In this document: in pieces, positions 21,393-32,200 of the stretch | Layout of the letters: every line of letters starts with the position of its first letter | Position numbering within the stretch: the stretch's first letter is position 1 | Assembly: GCA_964016875.1 (NCBI GenBank) | Contig: OZ024727.1 | Span: forward strand, 7,898,893-7,962,892 | Source: Fallopia convolvulus | Taxonomy: Eukaryota; Streptophyta; Magnoliopsida; Caryophyllales; Polygonaceae | Direction: 5' to 3' | Length of the DNA: 64,000 nt | Program-made: the position numbers and the translations under genes | Notes under the pieces: generated by a model | Seen by the model: only the letters and a program-made list of their open reading frames with translations | Databases searched by the model: none | Told to the model about the DNA's origin: nothing

Positions 21393-24300
21393 ATGGACTC
21401 ACCTAAAGTGAAACCCGATGGGAAGGAGCAATGTCTTTTGGACAGTGCAACAACACACACCATCTTAAGGAGTAAAGAATACTTTACCCAATTAAGAGCC
21501 TTTAAAGGCAATGTCACTACAATATCCGGTGTGTCAAAACTCATCGAAGGCTCTGGAAGAGCTGTCATTCTACTCCCAAAGGGAACGAAGCTAGTAATAA
21601 ATGACGCACTATATTCGAGTAAATCTCGAAGAAATTTACTAAGCTTTAAAGATGTGCGTCTAAATGGGTTTCATATGGAAACCATGAATGAAAATGGGAA
21701 AGAATACTTGTGCATCATAAAACATGAATCTGGCCATAAACAGATTCTTGAAAGGATGCCAACGCAAACCTCCGGATTATATCATACATACATTTATCCG
21801 TTTGAGGTCAATGCAGTGTTTAACAAAAGGTCATATGACCAAGCTGCATTCACATTATGGCATGACCGATTGGGTCATCCGGGAGCAGTAATGATGCACA
21901 AAATCATAAAGAGCTCACTTGGACATACATTAAAGAACATTAAGGTTCTTCCGTCCAGTGATTTTAATTGCACTGCTTGCTCACTTGGAAAGCTAATTAT
22001 CAGGCCTTCTAAAAACAAGATTGCAAATGAAAATCCTGCATTCTTAGAAAGAATCCAAGGAGATATATGTGGGCCAATTGCTCCACCATGTGGACCATTC
22101 CGATACTTTATGGTGCTAATTGATGCATCTACACGTTGGTCACATGTAAGCCTACTATCAACAAGAAATGTTGCATTTGCTAAACTCCTTGCCCAAATAA
22201 TCCGATTGAGGGCCCAATTTCCGGATTATACAATAAAGAAAATCCGGCTCGATAATGCAGGAGAATTTACATCTCAAACATTCAATGACTATTGTATGTC
22301 AATTGGGCTTGATATAGAGCATCCAGTGGCTCATGTTCACACACAAAATGGTCTTGCTGAATCATTGATAAAGCGATTGCAATTAATTGCCAGACCATTA
22401 TTGATGAAATCAAAATTACCACCATCGGCATGGGGACATGCAATATTACATGCAGCAACCTTAATTCGATTAAGGCCAAGTGCAAACCATGAACATTCCC
22501 CTATGCAACTTGTGTCCGGTAAGGAGCCAAATATTTCACATCTAAAAATATTTGGATGTGCGGTTTATGTCCCTATTGCTCCACCTCAGCTCACAAAGAT
22601 GGGACCCCAAAGGAGATTGGGAATTTATGTTGGTTTTGAGTCTCCCTCGATAATCAAATATCTTGAACCAACAACTGGTGATTTATTTACAGCTAGATTT
22701 GCTGATTGCCATTTTGATGAAAATACATTCCCAGCCTTAGGGGGAGAAAAGAAAAATGGGGACCCACATGTGAAAGAAATCACATGGAATGCAACTGCAT
22801 TATCCCATCTTGATCCAAGAACAAAAATGTGTGAACAAGAAGTACAACGGATCATTCATTTGCAAAATGTAGCAAATCAGTTACCAGATGCATTTACTGA
22901 TACACAGAAGGTAACTAAATCACATATACCTGCAGCAAATGCTCCAGCAAGAATTGAAATACCCAATGGATTGCCAGATGCATCCATCGCAAGCGAGTCT
23001 GCAACACGCCGAAAGCGTGGTAGACCATTAGGCTCAAAAGATTTGAAACCGAGAAAGGCAAGAAGCCAAAAGGGTATAGCAGGAGAAGCCACAATGGATC
23101 ATGAGAATGATGGTAAAGGCAAAGATATTGAAAATGAGAATACCTCAACAGAGGATGATATTCTAGACAAGAATAATGATATCGACAATTTTGAGATTTC
23201 CATAAACTATGTGTCCACATGCACACAATGGAACCGAAAAGATGTAATTGTCGATGATGTATTTGCCTACTCAGTGGCTAGTAATATTGTAATTGAAGAT
23301 GATGATTTTGAGCCAAAATCGGTCGATGAATGTCGACGAAGAAATGATTGGCCAAAATGGAAAGAGGCTATTCAGGCAGAACTAAAATCGCTTGAAAAGC
23401 GAGAGGTCTTTGGATCAGTAGTTCGTACACCCAATGGTGTGAAACCAGTCGGCTATAAATGGGCTTTTGTACGTAAAAGAAATGAGAAAAACGAAATTGT
23501 AAGATATAAAGCAAGGCTTGTAGCACAAGGTTTTTCTCAGATCCATGGAATTGATTATGAAGAAACATACTCTCCAGTAGTTGATGCAACTACGTTGAGA
23601 TTCCTAATTGGACTGACTGTCTTTGAAAGGTTACAAATGCGCCTCATGGATGTCGTTACAGCATATTTATATGGATCACTTGATACAGACATCTACATGA
23701 GAGTCCCCGAAGGACTCAAGCTGCCTGAGGCCAATAATTGTGGACCTCGAGAAATGTTTTCCATAAAATTGAGGAGGTCATTGTATGGGCTAAAACAATC
23801 TGGACGAATGTGGTACAATCGCCTCAGTGAATACCTCATGAAAGAGGGATACAAGAACGACACCGTTTGTCCATGTGTTTTCATCAAGCGATCCGAAAAG
23901 GGATTCGCTATTATCGCAGTTTATGTTGACGATTTAAACATCGTCGGAACTCCAAATGAGCTTCAAGATACTGCGAAATATTTGATGAAAGAATTCGAGA
24001 TGAAAGATCTCGGACAAACAAAGCTTTGTCTTGGCTTACAAATTGAGCACTTAAGGGATGGAATCTTTATCCATCAGTCTAATTACACCGAGAAAGTTCT
24101 TAAGAGATTTTACATGGACAAAGCACACCCTTTGAGCTCTCCAATGGAAGTTCGATCCCTCAATGTAGAAAAGGATCAATTTCGTCCCCGAGAAGAGGAC
24201 GAAGAGGTTCTTGGTCCTGAGGTACCATATTTAAGTGCAATTGGTGCTTTAATGTACTTAACTAACAATACAAGACCAGATATTGCTTTTGCAGTAAATT

Positions 24301-24587
24301 TGTTGTCCAGATATAGCACTGCACCCACAAGGAGGCATTGGAACGGGATCAAACATGTATTCCGCTATCTTCGAGGCACACATGATCTTGGGTTGTATTA
24401 TCGTAACCAAAGGGATGCGACCTTAATTGGATATGCAGATGCAGGGTACTTGTCTGACCCACACAAAGCCAAATCTCAAAATGGCTATGTGTTCACATAC
24501 GGAGGCACTGCCATCTCTTGGAGATCAACGAAGCTGACTGTGACTGCCACATCATCAAATCAAAGCAGAATTGATTGCACTATATGA
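21393..24587 (+). CDS. Copia-A pol: protease, integrase, reverse transcriptase, start of RNase H
   Basis: A 1,064-codon frame. Protease motif 'LLDSATTHTIL' (Asp at about residue 17) is close to the start, so the N-terminal protease flank is missing. The pre-integrase zinc region 'LWHDRLGHPG' to 'CTACSLGK' follows. The integrase core carries Asp in 'GDICGPI', Asp in 'RLDNAGEF' and Glu in 'QNGLAESLIKR'. Reverse transcriptase runs from 'KPVGYKWAFVRKRNEKNE' to the catalytic YVDD at residues 844-847. RNase H begins at 'IGYADAGY' (Asp). The reading frame stops at 24587 because of a one-base shift near 24565; RNase H continues in another frame. No upstream promoter other than the LTR is expected. 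Confidence 0.9.
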   Translation: MDSPKVKPDGKEQCLLDSATTHTILRSKEYFTQLRAFKGNVTTISGVSKLIEGSGRAVILLPKGTKLVINDALYSSKSRRNLLSFKDVRLNGFHMETMNENGKEYLCIIKHESGHKQILERMPTQTSGLYHTYIYPFEVNAVFNKRSYDQAAFTLWHDRLGHPGAVMMHKIIKSSLGHTLKNIKVLPSSDFNCTACSLGKLIIRPSKNKIANENPAFLERIQGDICGPIAPPCGPFRYFMVLIDASTRWSHVSLLSTRNVAFAKLLAQIIRLRAQFPDYTIKKIRLDNAGEFTSQTFNDYCMSIGLDIEHPVAHVHTQNGLAESLIKRLQLIARPLLMKSKLPPSAWGHAILHAATLIRLRPSANHEHSPMQLVSGKEPNISHLKIFGCAVYVPIAPPQLTKMGPQRRLGIYVGFESPSIIKYLEPTTGDLFTARFADCHFDENTFPALGGEKKNGDPHVKEITWNATALSHLDPRTKMCEQEVQRIIHLQNVANQLPDAFTDTQKVTKSHIPAANAPARIEIPNGLPDASIASESATRRKRGRPLGSKDLKPRKARSQKGIAGEATMDHENDGKGKDIENENTSTEDDILDKNNDIDNFEISINYVSTCTQWNRKDVIVDDVFAYSVASNIVIEDDDFEPKSVDECRRRNDWPKWKEAIQAELKSLEKREVFGSVVRTPNGVKPVGYKWAFVRKRNEKNEIVRYKARLVAQGFSQIHGIDYEETYSPVVDATTLRFLIGLTVFERLQMRLMDVVTAYLYGSLDTDIYMRVPEGLKLPEANNCGPREMFSIKLRRSLYGLKQSGRMWYNRLSEYLMKEGYKNDTVCPCVFIKRSEKGFAIIAVYVDDLNIVGTPNELQDTAKYLMKEFEMKDLGQTKLCLGLQIEHLRDGIFIHQSNYTEKVLKRFYMDKAHPLSSPMEVRSLNVEKDQFRPREEDEEVLGPEVPYLSAIGALMYLTNNTRPDIAFAVNLLSRYSTAPTRRHWNGIKHVFRYLRGTHDLGLYYRNQRDATLIGYADAGYLSDPHKAKSQNGYVFTYGGTAISWRSTKLTVTATSSNQSRIDCTI

Positions 24588-24924
24588 GGCAGGAAGAGAA
24601 TGCGTGTCCCTTCGAGCAATGATTCAATTCATCCAGAAAGAAAGTGGAATGAAGCCAATCACCGATGATCCAACAATATTATATGAGGACAACTCAGCAT
24701 GCGTTGCTCAGATGAAGAAGGGCTACATCAAAGGAGACCGAACAAAGCACATATCTCCAAAATTCTTCTCCACTCGTGAATTGGAAGAAGCTGGTGAAGT
24801 GGACATCCAACAAATTCGATCAAATGACAATTTGGCTGACTTGTTCACAAAGTCTTTAATCCACAAGAAATTTGGAGAACTGGTATCCAGAATTGGAATG
24901 TGCAGACTTCGAGACATATGTTGA
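24571..24924 (+). pseudogene. Copia-A RNase H C-terminal part, frameshifted
   Basis: The frame reads 'IALYEAGRECVSLRAMI', 'LYEDNSACVAQMKKGYIKG', 'RTKHISPKFF', 'NLADLFTKSL', the conserved end of Copia RNase H. It overlaps the pol stop by 17 bases, which places one extra base near 24560-24570. The breakage is recent, given LTR similarity. Confidence 0.88.
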
Positions 24925-25172
24925 AGTCAGGGGGAGTGTCATACGCGCTGCACTCTTTTTCCCTTCGATCAAGTTTTTTTTATCCCACTGGGTTTTGCTT
25001 GACAAGGTTTTTAATGAGGCAGCATCAAGGCGTACAATGGGATCAATGGTTGCACTCTTTTTCCCTTCGTTCAGGTTTTTATCCCACTCGGTTTTTCCTG
25101 ACGAGGTTTTTAATGAGGCAACGTCTACCCATATCCTACTCCATGAAAAGAAGGTGAATATTCAAGGGGGAG

Positions 25173-25547
25173 TGTTATGAAGTCCAAAATTTAGTCCACA
25201 TTATCACACTACAAGTTATCTATTTACACACACATGTATTACACATATTATGTATGAACAAGTGTATAATGGAGGAAAATTTGTACAAGGTGAATTATTC
25301 ACCTTCTTCACCTCCTTATTTCCATGCATAAATCATGGAGATTTACCAAAGTTTTACCCCACTCTTGGCCTATAAATATGGCCATCATCCATTGTAAAAC
25401 TTGCACCAAAGTAGAGTAAGAAATACACTCTCTAAAGTTCTTACTCTCCCTCTCTCTCTTCTAATGATCTAAAAGTCCTCATAAAGTTTGTTTAAGTGTT
25501 TTCCCAAAAGATTAAGTGGTCTTGCTTTCATAAATCTTTTCATAACA
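25173..25547 (+). repeat. 3' LTR of Copia-A
   Basis: 375 bp, preceded by the purine tract ending CAAGGGGGAG and followed by the GTCAA target duplication. It lacks the 8-bp TCAGCACG segment of the 5' LTR. Confidence 0.93.
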
Positions 25548-25564
25548 GTCAAATATTATTAAAT

Positions 25565-25831
25565 GGATTTTTCTAGTGTGTGCTCATGGACAAATACTAA
25601 CAATGATTGGAATTTTTTTAATTCGAAGTTTAAAGGTAAATATTACTTAATAATTTTAAAATTAGTAATAAAGAGAAATAATAGTCTTCCAAAATTAAGT
25701 TACGATTTCCTTATTTATATATTTCCCTTCTCAATTTACACCCTCCTCCTTCTCAATTTACATTCTCTTTCCTAATTAAGGTGACCTAATTATTCTTAGT
25801 GTGTGTCATGGACACACACTAGAAAAACCCT
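25565..25831. mobile_element. Mutator-type MITE with 9-bp target duplication
   Basis: Termini GGATTTTTCTAGTGTGTG and its inverse extend about 40 bp with a few mismatches. Direct TTATTAAAT nonamers flank it at 25556-25564 and 25832-25840. A 9-bp duplication points to the Mutator superfamily. The interior is AT-rich and non-coding. Confidence 0.75.
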
Positions 25832-25840
25832 TTATTAAAT

Positions 25841-27239
25841 ATCGTAAACAACCGTCATTTCTGATTGGTCGGCGCTCCATTCCTTTCCCCTGACTCTTCT
25901 TGCATTTATACGTGAAATTAAAGTCCCGTATTTGGGGAGTTAACATGATACATCATTTAATTAGTTAACTATTACAGCATTAATTATGATCCTGTGTATT
26001 ACAGTACTACGAGTAGCTACTCGTAGTGATGCTATTGATTAATTTAATCTCAGATGCATCATGCATTATGCATCCATTCATAATGAAGTTTGCATAACAA
26101 GTAACTATATAGTTGTCACCTGGCAGGCAACAACATACATTAACTCTATCCATCAATTTAAGATCGAGCACATTTCATGAATTTCCCTTGTTTGATTTAC
26201 ACCAACTTTTCCAATAATTATTACTCCGTATTTGTAAATTATTTACTCCCAAAGATTTTCCATTCATCTTTTTAATTTCAGAAACGAGATTAATTTACCC
26301 TAGTATACTAAAGTAAAAATCAAATTTGTAACAATTTAAATCACGTGGCAATTTGAAATACTTTTTTAATTTTTATTATTATTTTAAAACACTTTCACCT
26401 TATTCACTGTCTCAAAAACACAACCAATAATAAATTAATATTTTATAAATTTTTACTAAAGTAAATAATTTGAATTTTTTAATTTTTTTCAAACCACTTT
26501 CACCTTACCCCACTTTCCCCACCATCTCAAAAACCACCTTCCACTAAAAAATTAATTATTTGTAATTCTTTCCACCAAAAAAATTAATTATATGTAATTC
26601 TTTACCAAAGGAAGTGTAATTTAGTCGTCATGAAAATTTGTTCAGAAAAAAAATTTTAAAACAAGTTTGAATTATTTCTTATAAGTTTATTTTAAATTAG
26701 ATCCGTACAAGATACGAGAATAACACTAGTTAGAGCCTAATTTTAGGCATTAATGTACAAAAAAGAAACGGTCTAGAGAGCGCTATTATCCTTTTTGTAG
26801 GCATTAGTGCATGTCCACTATATTGTACTGTAAAACCTAATGTTAGGTATTAAATTTGATTTCATTTTAGTGAAGATAATTAATGTAGATAGAAAAATAT
26901 ACTACTAAAATAGTAATGTGGAGGGTGATTCAACTGTATATGGTCCTTAGGGTGTTTATTGGTGACAAATCATGACAATCATGACAATTGAAAACATGGT
27001 GACCAACCTTTGCCCATGTCAGCTCATACTCATAGAAATCCTAGAAGAGACTTTGAAGAACTAGCATTTCTTTAATGGTGTGTTTGATAATACTATTTTT
27101 TTTAACTAATATGATGAAAAACTAATGGATGTTGTGGTTTCTTCCACAAAGAAAAATATGATTTGACACAAAACATAAGAGGAGGTGGGTGAGGACACAA
27201 ATAAAATTTGTGTCTCAAGAACCAAGAAAGAACTAAACA
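25841..27239. other. AT-rich spacer, no gene seen
   Basis: Long A/T runs and no coding similarity. Several 'CCACTTTCACCTTA'-like phrases repeat loosely between 26380 and 26540. The minus-strand frame 27102-27299 is not a recognisable protein. Confidence 0.5.
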
Positions 27240-27610
27240 ACAAGAATATACAAAATTGTCATTCAAGACTTTGATGGAAGGGTCATTCTTTGGGAGCACG
27301 GTGCATGGGGCGACTACTCGGCTATCACGGCGGAAGCCCTTAGTCTAAGATAATGTTAATACAACGCTCCATCTGGGATTCAAGAAGATCGAGATTGAGG
27401 GTGATAATCTTTACATTGTTAATGCCATCAATGATATTTGAAGTTGTCCATGGTAGGTAGAGATGATAATGTCAGATATTCTGGTCTCTTTAGAGATTCG
27501 AGATTAGACAACTCAACCACATTCTCATGAAAATCAACAAGGTAGTGGACCACATTGCACATATAGCCATCCTCATCCATGTCCCGATTTCCTAGGGTGT
27601 TCCACCTAAT
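27240..27610 (+). pseudogene. Plant RNase H-like (RVT_3-type) relic
   Basis: Across frames the plus strand gives 'AITAEALSLR', then 'KIEIEGDNLYIVNAIND' and finally 'HILMKINKVVDHIAHIA'. In plant RNase H domains of LINE-derived genes the order is A.AEA.AL...., (I/V)E.D....V.A(I/L), then H..RE.N..AD.LA. At least two frameshifts and several stops are present. It could be the end of a LINE or of a domesticated RNase H gene; nothing else of either is visible nearby. Confidence 0.4.
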
Positions 27611-28110
27611 TCCTTTCCCCATCGAATAAAAATTATGTAGAGTTATGGCTAGGAGAGACGTGATTGCATTGGTAAATTTTCAGATTTTATCATTTTAAAA
27701 AAAGAGATTTTTTTTACTTATTTGCATAATAGCACGTGTTTTTTTACTAGATAAATGTTCATATATTTTAATCTTGGATACTGTCCGTAGAAGTTGAAAC
27801 GGACACCTCATGTTACTACAATAAAGTTTTGACCATTTGACTAGATGCGTCTTAATCATTTGAGTAGATGGGTGAAGGCCTATATTTAGGCTTGTATTCA
27901 TATATAATCCTGTGAAATTCAAATTAAATATGCAATTCACAAATTTTAACTGAGTTATATCTGAGATGAATTGACGATCAAGATCATTCCGCAATTTACA
28001 TCCTTGAGCAAATTTACATTTGATTTTCATTCTAATAATGTCCCAAAATTTCCCCTAAATTTAAAATAACTTGAAGAGTAATCAGTCAACGCAAAAGACA
28101 AAAACAACAA
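27611..28110. other. Spacer and upstream region of the BAHD gene
   Basis: AT-rich and non-coding. It contains the region upstream of the TATA box at 28112. No distinct regulatory element was identified with confidence. Confidence 0.4.
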
Positions 28111-28111
28111 C

Positions 28112-28120
28112 TATAAATAG
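28112..28120 (+). promoter_or_regulatory. TATA box of the BAHD gene
   Basis: TATAAATAG lies 111 bp before the ATG at 28231. A CT-rich leader (CTTCTTCCTCTTCATCTCACC, about 28128-28148) follows it, as is usual near plant transcription starts. There is no intervening ATG. Confidence 0.75.
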
Positions 28121-28230
28121 CGAGAACTTCTTCCTCTTCATCTCACCTCTCATCTACACACTTCAATTCTACTCTTAACATACTCCGTAGAGAGCAGAGT
28201 GTGAGATTCAAAATTAGAGAATTATACCAA

Positions 28231-29646
28231 ATGGGTTATTCATTAATTAACTCGGGTTCCGGTGATCAGCGAGTTACCGTTATTTCAAGAACCACCGTCT
28301 TCCCCTCCAAGAAATCAACAATGGCGGATCTCAAACTCTCCGTCTCCGACCTCCCAATGCTATCCTGCAACTACATCCAGAAAGGCCTGCTCTTCCTCTC
28401 TCCTTCTCCCTCCATCAACAATGGCCTCCTCTCTCATCTCAAATCCGGCCTCTCTAACGCCCTCTCTCAATTCCCGCCTCTCGCCGGCCGTCTCGTCACC
28501 GACGAATCCTCCGGCGAGATCTTCATTTCTTGCAACGACGCCGGCGCCGAGCTCATCCACGCCGCCGCCCCCTCCCTCTTCGTCCGGGACGTCCTCGGAG
28601 ACCGCGCCCCGGCGGCGGTCAGGGAGTTCTTCGCCGTCGACGGCGAGGTCAGCTACGCCGGCCACCGCCTCCCCTTGCTCTCCGTCCAGGTCACCCGCCT
28701 TTCCGACGGCGTCTTCATCGCCTGCTCCGTCAACCACGCCGTCGCCGACGGGACCTCCTTCTGGAACTTCTTCAACGCCTTCGCCGACGCCTCCAGAGGA
28801 GCGGCATCGAAATCGAGATCCCGGCCGGATTTCAGCCGGGACTCCGTTCTGATCTCGGATTCCGCCGTGCTTAGGATTCCGGCGGGTGGTCCGGCGGTGA
28901 CGTTCGCCGCCGAGGAGCCGGTTAGGGAGAGGATATTCAGCTTCAGCAGGTGGGCTCTGCTCTCGCTCAAGGCCAAGGCGAATAGCTACGCTGACGTGGA
29001 GGACGGCGCGTCGTTCGCGGAGATCACCGCCAAGCAGAGAAACGACGTCGTCGTGGTCAAGCAGAGAGCGATCAAAACGACGGAGATCTCGTCGTTTCAG
29101 TCGCTATGCGCGCTGCTGTGGCGGTGCGTGACACGCGCGAGGGGGCTGGGCGTGGGGAAAACGACGACGTTTCGGATGGCGGTCAACTGCCGGCACCGGC
29201 TGGAGCCGAAGCTCGAGCCGCTCTACTTCGGCAACGCCATCCAGAGCGTGGCGACGGTGGAGGACGCGGGGGAGGTGGTGGCGCGTGAGATCCGGTGGAG
29301 CGGGGAGCTGCTGAGGCGGAGCGTGGCGGCGCACGACGACGGGATGGTGAGGGAGCGCGTGGGCGCGTGGGAGAGGGAGCCGAAGTGCTTCCCGCTGGGG
29401 AACTTTGACGGGGCGACGATGACGATGGGGAGCTCGCCGAGGTTTCCGATGTACGACGGCGACTTCGGGTGGGGGAAGGGGGTGACGGTGAGGAGTGGCC
29501 GAGCGAACAAGTTCGACGGGAAGATGTCGGCGTTTCCGGGGAGGAGGGGCGACGGGAGCGTGGATGTCGAGGTCGTTTTGTGCCCCCAAACCATGGCGGC
29601 GCTCGAGGCTGACCACGAGTTCTTGGAATACATTTCGACTAATTAA
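28231..29646 (+). CDS. BAHD acyltransferase, At3g50280-like
   Basis: This 471-residue, intronless protein is predicted to transfer an acyl group from acyl-CoA to an alcohol or amine of a specialised metabolite in the cytosol; substrates cannot be told from sequence. The family signatures are present: HAVADGT (catalytic HxxxD, His169 and Asp173) and DFGWG (residues 411-415). The early segment 'LSVSDLPMLSCNYIQKGLLF' and 'LAGRLVTDESSGE' match the clade of Arabidopsis uncharacterised acetyltransferases such as At3g50280. I chose the ATG at 28231 (MGYSLINSG) because the open frame upstream has no ATG; the next ATG is at 28321. Length and motif spacing are normal. The gene is much richer in G+C than its surroundings, especially 28450-29600. 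It appears intact, with no neighbour in the same pathway. Confidence 0.93.
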   Translation: MGYSLINSGSGDQRVTVISRTTVFPSKKSTMADLKLSVSDLPMLSCNYIQKGLLFLSPSPSINNGLLSHLKSGLSNALSQFPPLAGRLVTDESSGEIFISCNDAGAELIHAAAPSLFVRDVLGDRAPAAVREFFAVDGEVSYAGHRLPLLSVQVTRLSDGVFIACSVNHAVADGTSFWNFFNAFADASRGAASKSRSRPDFSRDSVLISDSAVLRIPAGGPAVTFAAEEPVRERIFSFSRWALLSLKAKANSYADVEDGASFAEITAKQRNDVVVVKQRAIKTTEISSFQSLCALLWRCVTRARGLGVGKTTTFRMAVNCRHRLEPKLEPLYFGNAIQSVATVEDAGEVVAREIRWSGELLRRSVAAHDDGMVRERVGAWEREPKCFPLGNFDGATMTMGSSPRFPMYDGDFGWGKGVTVRSGRANKFDGKMSAFPGRRGDGSVDVEVVLCPQTMAALEADHEFLEYISTN

Positions 29647-29878
29647 ATTTCATGTGGCAAATTTTAATTAATTAGCGTGAATATGCCAGTAAGTTGTAAT
29701 CAAGTTATTATTGTCCGTACTTTGCTTAAAAAAAGTTATTGTCCGTACTGTGGAGTTTGATCGAATTAATCTTTCAGGGCCAATTTCAGTTCAGTCCAAA
29801 TCGGCAAATTAATCAAAGTAGTGGTGTGTGGTTTGGTGTTGAATAAGTGGAAGTATGAAAATATTTTGTACCTTTCAA
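29647..29878 (+). other. 3' flank of the BAHD gene
   Basis: AT-rich sequence after the stop codon, probably containing the 3' UTR. No clear AATAAA; nothing else is seen before the LTR-like start at 29879. Confidence 0.4.
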
Positions 29879-30337
29879 TGTTGGAAAAATACTTAACATC
29901 GGGTGGCCAAGTGGTAGAAAGAATGAAATATGTTGAGAGGGTCTTATTTTAATTTTTTTCTTCGTCCATTTATTTGAGTGAAAAATAAAGTATAATTATT
30001 CTTCCTTCTATTAGATCAAGCCAATTTATATTAGGCACATAAATGTAATTTTAAAGGAAAGAGGGTATCAAGTCATAATTAATGAAAATCAAGTGCTAGC
30101 AAGGGGAAAAAGGAGAAAGAGAGTCATTTAGGGTATTGGGTTGTAAGAGAGTTTAAATAGGGGAGAGTGAGCTTTGTGTGGATTATCCTGAATTGAGAAA
30201 GAACTTTCAGGAATAGATCTTGGGCTCTTTGGAGATTTCATCTCCATTGAGATTGGCTCTCTTGGAGTTCAACCTCCATTTGAGATTTGTATTTTCAATT
30301 TAAATATTAGTGATTCCCTGATTTTCATACTCTATCA
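29879..30337 (+). repeat. Probable 5' LTR of a gypsy relic
   Basis: The 459-bp segment starts TGTTGG and ends CTATCA and is followed after two bases by TGGTGCCCTTG, a plausible primer-binding site. It contains a TTTAAATAGGGG box (about 30151-30162) and a terminal pair of near-repeats (TTGGAGATTTCATCTCCATT / TTGGAGTTCAACCTCCATTT). No second LTR was found. Confidence 0.45.
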
Positions 30338-32200
30338 AATGGTGCCCTTGTTGAAAGAATATAAGACGGAGGAGATAGAGAAGAATCAGGAAGAGGTTAT
30401 GGATTTCATCCGTAACTGGGTTGAAGAAGTAAAAGAGTCATTCTCTTCATGGAATTCACAAGGGAAAAACAGATCAAAATATGTGTGGGATCAAATTACA
30501 ATCCAAGTGGGGATGTTAGGGTCATGTTTGGAGGTGACTATGGAAGAATTTGAAGAAGAAGAGATCGATAAAAGAGAAGAACGGAGTAGGGAAATTTCTA
30601 CCTGCCTAGATCAAGTGGAGCGTTGGACTTCTTCGTTAATAGTGGATTTAAAAGTGATCGAAGAGGAAGAGAACGCTGCCGGTGAAGAACTCCAAACTTC
30701 TTCCATAGAAGGCCTGATGGAAAACTTGCCAAGTGACCTCAGAGATGAGAAGAAGGCAGAATTCTCAATCTGCGAGGGAGGCGATCCCAGGGAAGCCACC
30801 ACGACAAAGGTCGAAACTGTTGATGAGGAAGGATATAGGAATCGAACCTAGCGCCATCAACAATCTTCACTCTGAGAACTGTGCTCACGAATCGATGTTT
30901 GCGAAGATGGGAGGAACGAGGCCGAAGAAGAAGGCGGTAGACCACATAAATGTTGTTCTGGCGATGGAGAGACACACCACTGATGGATGGCGATTGCACA
31001 AAGAGGAACTAGCAAAAGATTTTGAGAAGATGATGACGGTGGTAGGATGTGAAGTGCAATCGACTAGAACTACTTGGATTTTAGGGTTAAGAGTTGATGG
31101 GAAGTTTGAGCCAATTTTTCTCCTAGTGAGGGAAACGAGTGAATTTGGAATCAAACTGGAAATGGAGCATCTCGGGCCACCTCCTTGGGCAAGAAAAGGG
31201 AAGAATGAGATCGATGCAAAACTTTGGAATCGAGCTTCGCACGTAACAACCATGGTGGACGAGATAGTGTCGGGGAAGAATCTGGAATTACGGTGGGAGG
31301 TTGAAGAAACAAGATTGAGCCAATTTTTCTCCTAGTGAGGGAAACGAGTGAATTTGGAATCAAACTGGAAATGGACCATCTCGGGCCACCTCCTTGGGCA
31401 AGACAAGGGAAGAATGAGATCAATGCAAAACTTTGGAATCGAGCTTCGCACGTAACAACCATGATGGACGAGATAGTGTCGGGGAAGAATCTGGAATTAC
31501 GGTGGGAGGTTGAAGAAACAAGATTAATTGATATTCGAGTCTCCTTGCAGAAAACGGGTTTAGGTTTGGAGAATCAAACATGATCGCTTCAATTTGGGGA
31601 AGAATGGTTTTCGGCCTATAGCTTTGGGCCGATTCTGGAAATGTTGGGCCCAACCCCGTGGCCCAACACTTTATTTAAAACAACCAGGCCTAATCCTCTC
31701 CCAATTATTCACATGTCTAGAGAGAAATACGAGGGACCTGACATCTGATATCTTGTTCGGCCAGATTCGATCGCTTTCCAAACTCCTAGTCAGAATTTCG
31801 AGCCATCACCGCCGCCTCCAAATAAACCGCCACCACGACCGCCGGATCTTCCCTCTTATTCCTCAAGCTTTGAGTTCCTCCCAATTGCTTCTCTAATTCC
31901 TTCCGTCTCCCATCCTGTTTTCCTTCTAAGTGGCAAAGAGACGCTCTTGACGACAACCCCGGTGACTTTCAAATTCATCAATTCTCCTTCTTCTCGTCCG
32001 ATTTCGTGCACAGTCTTGAGGGCAAGACTGATTTTAAGGGGCCGGCAAGAGTAGCTCTATACACCAGAGGTTGAGGCCATGTTAAGAAGGAGAGCTTTGT
32101 TCTACCGCCTCCACCAGAACCTCCGCCGCAGCTGCCATCCAATCCGGATTACATGAAGTTTGTTTATAGGCAGTCAGAGGGAGATAATCATGTTGGAAAT
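30338..32200 (+). mobile_element. Degraded internal region of a gypsy-type element
   Basis: Two overlapping frames (30339-30851 and 30733-31335) encode a Glu/Lys-rich protein I do not recognise; position after a primer-binding site suggests a gag-like or accessory product. It contains 'KKKAVDHINVVLAMERHT' and 'PPPWARKGKNEIDAKLW'. No protease, RT or integrase is visible. Near 32010-32040 the phrase CTTGAGGGCAAGACTGATTTTAAGGGG matches the region after integrase in many plant gypsy elements, so most of pol has been deleted. The stretch 31800-32130 is Pro-rich in composition. Confidence 0.4.
31108..31525 (+). repeat. 209-bp tandem duplication inside the gypsy relic
   Basis: The sequence from GAGCCAATTTTTCTCC at 31108 repeats at 31317 with few differences. 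Since 209 is not a multiple of three, the second copy shifts frame and ends the upstream ORF at 31335. Confidence 0.9.

Larger units (their letters stand above)
19215..25552 (+). mobile_element. Copia-A: nearly complete Ty1/copia retrotransposon with GTCAA duplication
   Basis: LTRs at 19220-19602 and 25173-25547 start TGTTATGAAG and end CATAACA, and identical GTCAA pentamers flank the element (19215-19219 and 25548-25552). The order gag (20525), protease, integrase, reverse transcriptase, RNase H is Copia. A purine tract (CAAGGGGGAG) ends at 25172. By eye the LTRs differ by three substitutions and one 8-bp indel over about 375 bp, so the insertion is young. It cannot be autonomous as written: gag lacks its zinc knuckle, a stop-containing gap separates gag from pol, and RNase H is frameshifted. 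Its right end lies 3 bp from the target duplication of a MITE. Confidence 0.93.

Noticed and set aside
28262..29633. Long overlapping frames on both strands of the BAHD gene
   Set aside because: They are shadows created by its high G+C content (Arg/Pro/Ser-rich, no stops); only the 28231 frame has the BAHD motifs.
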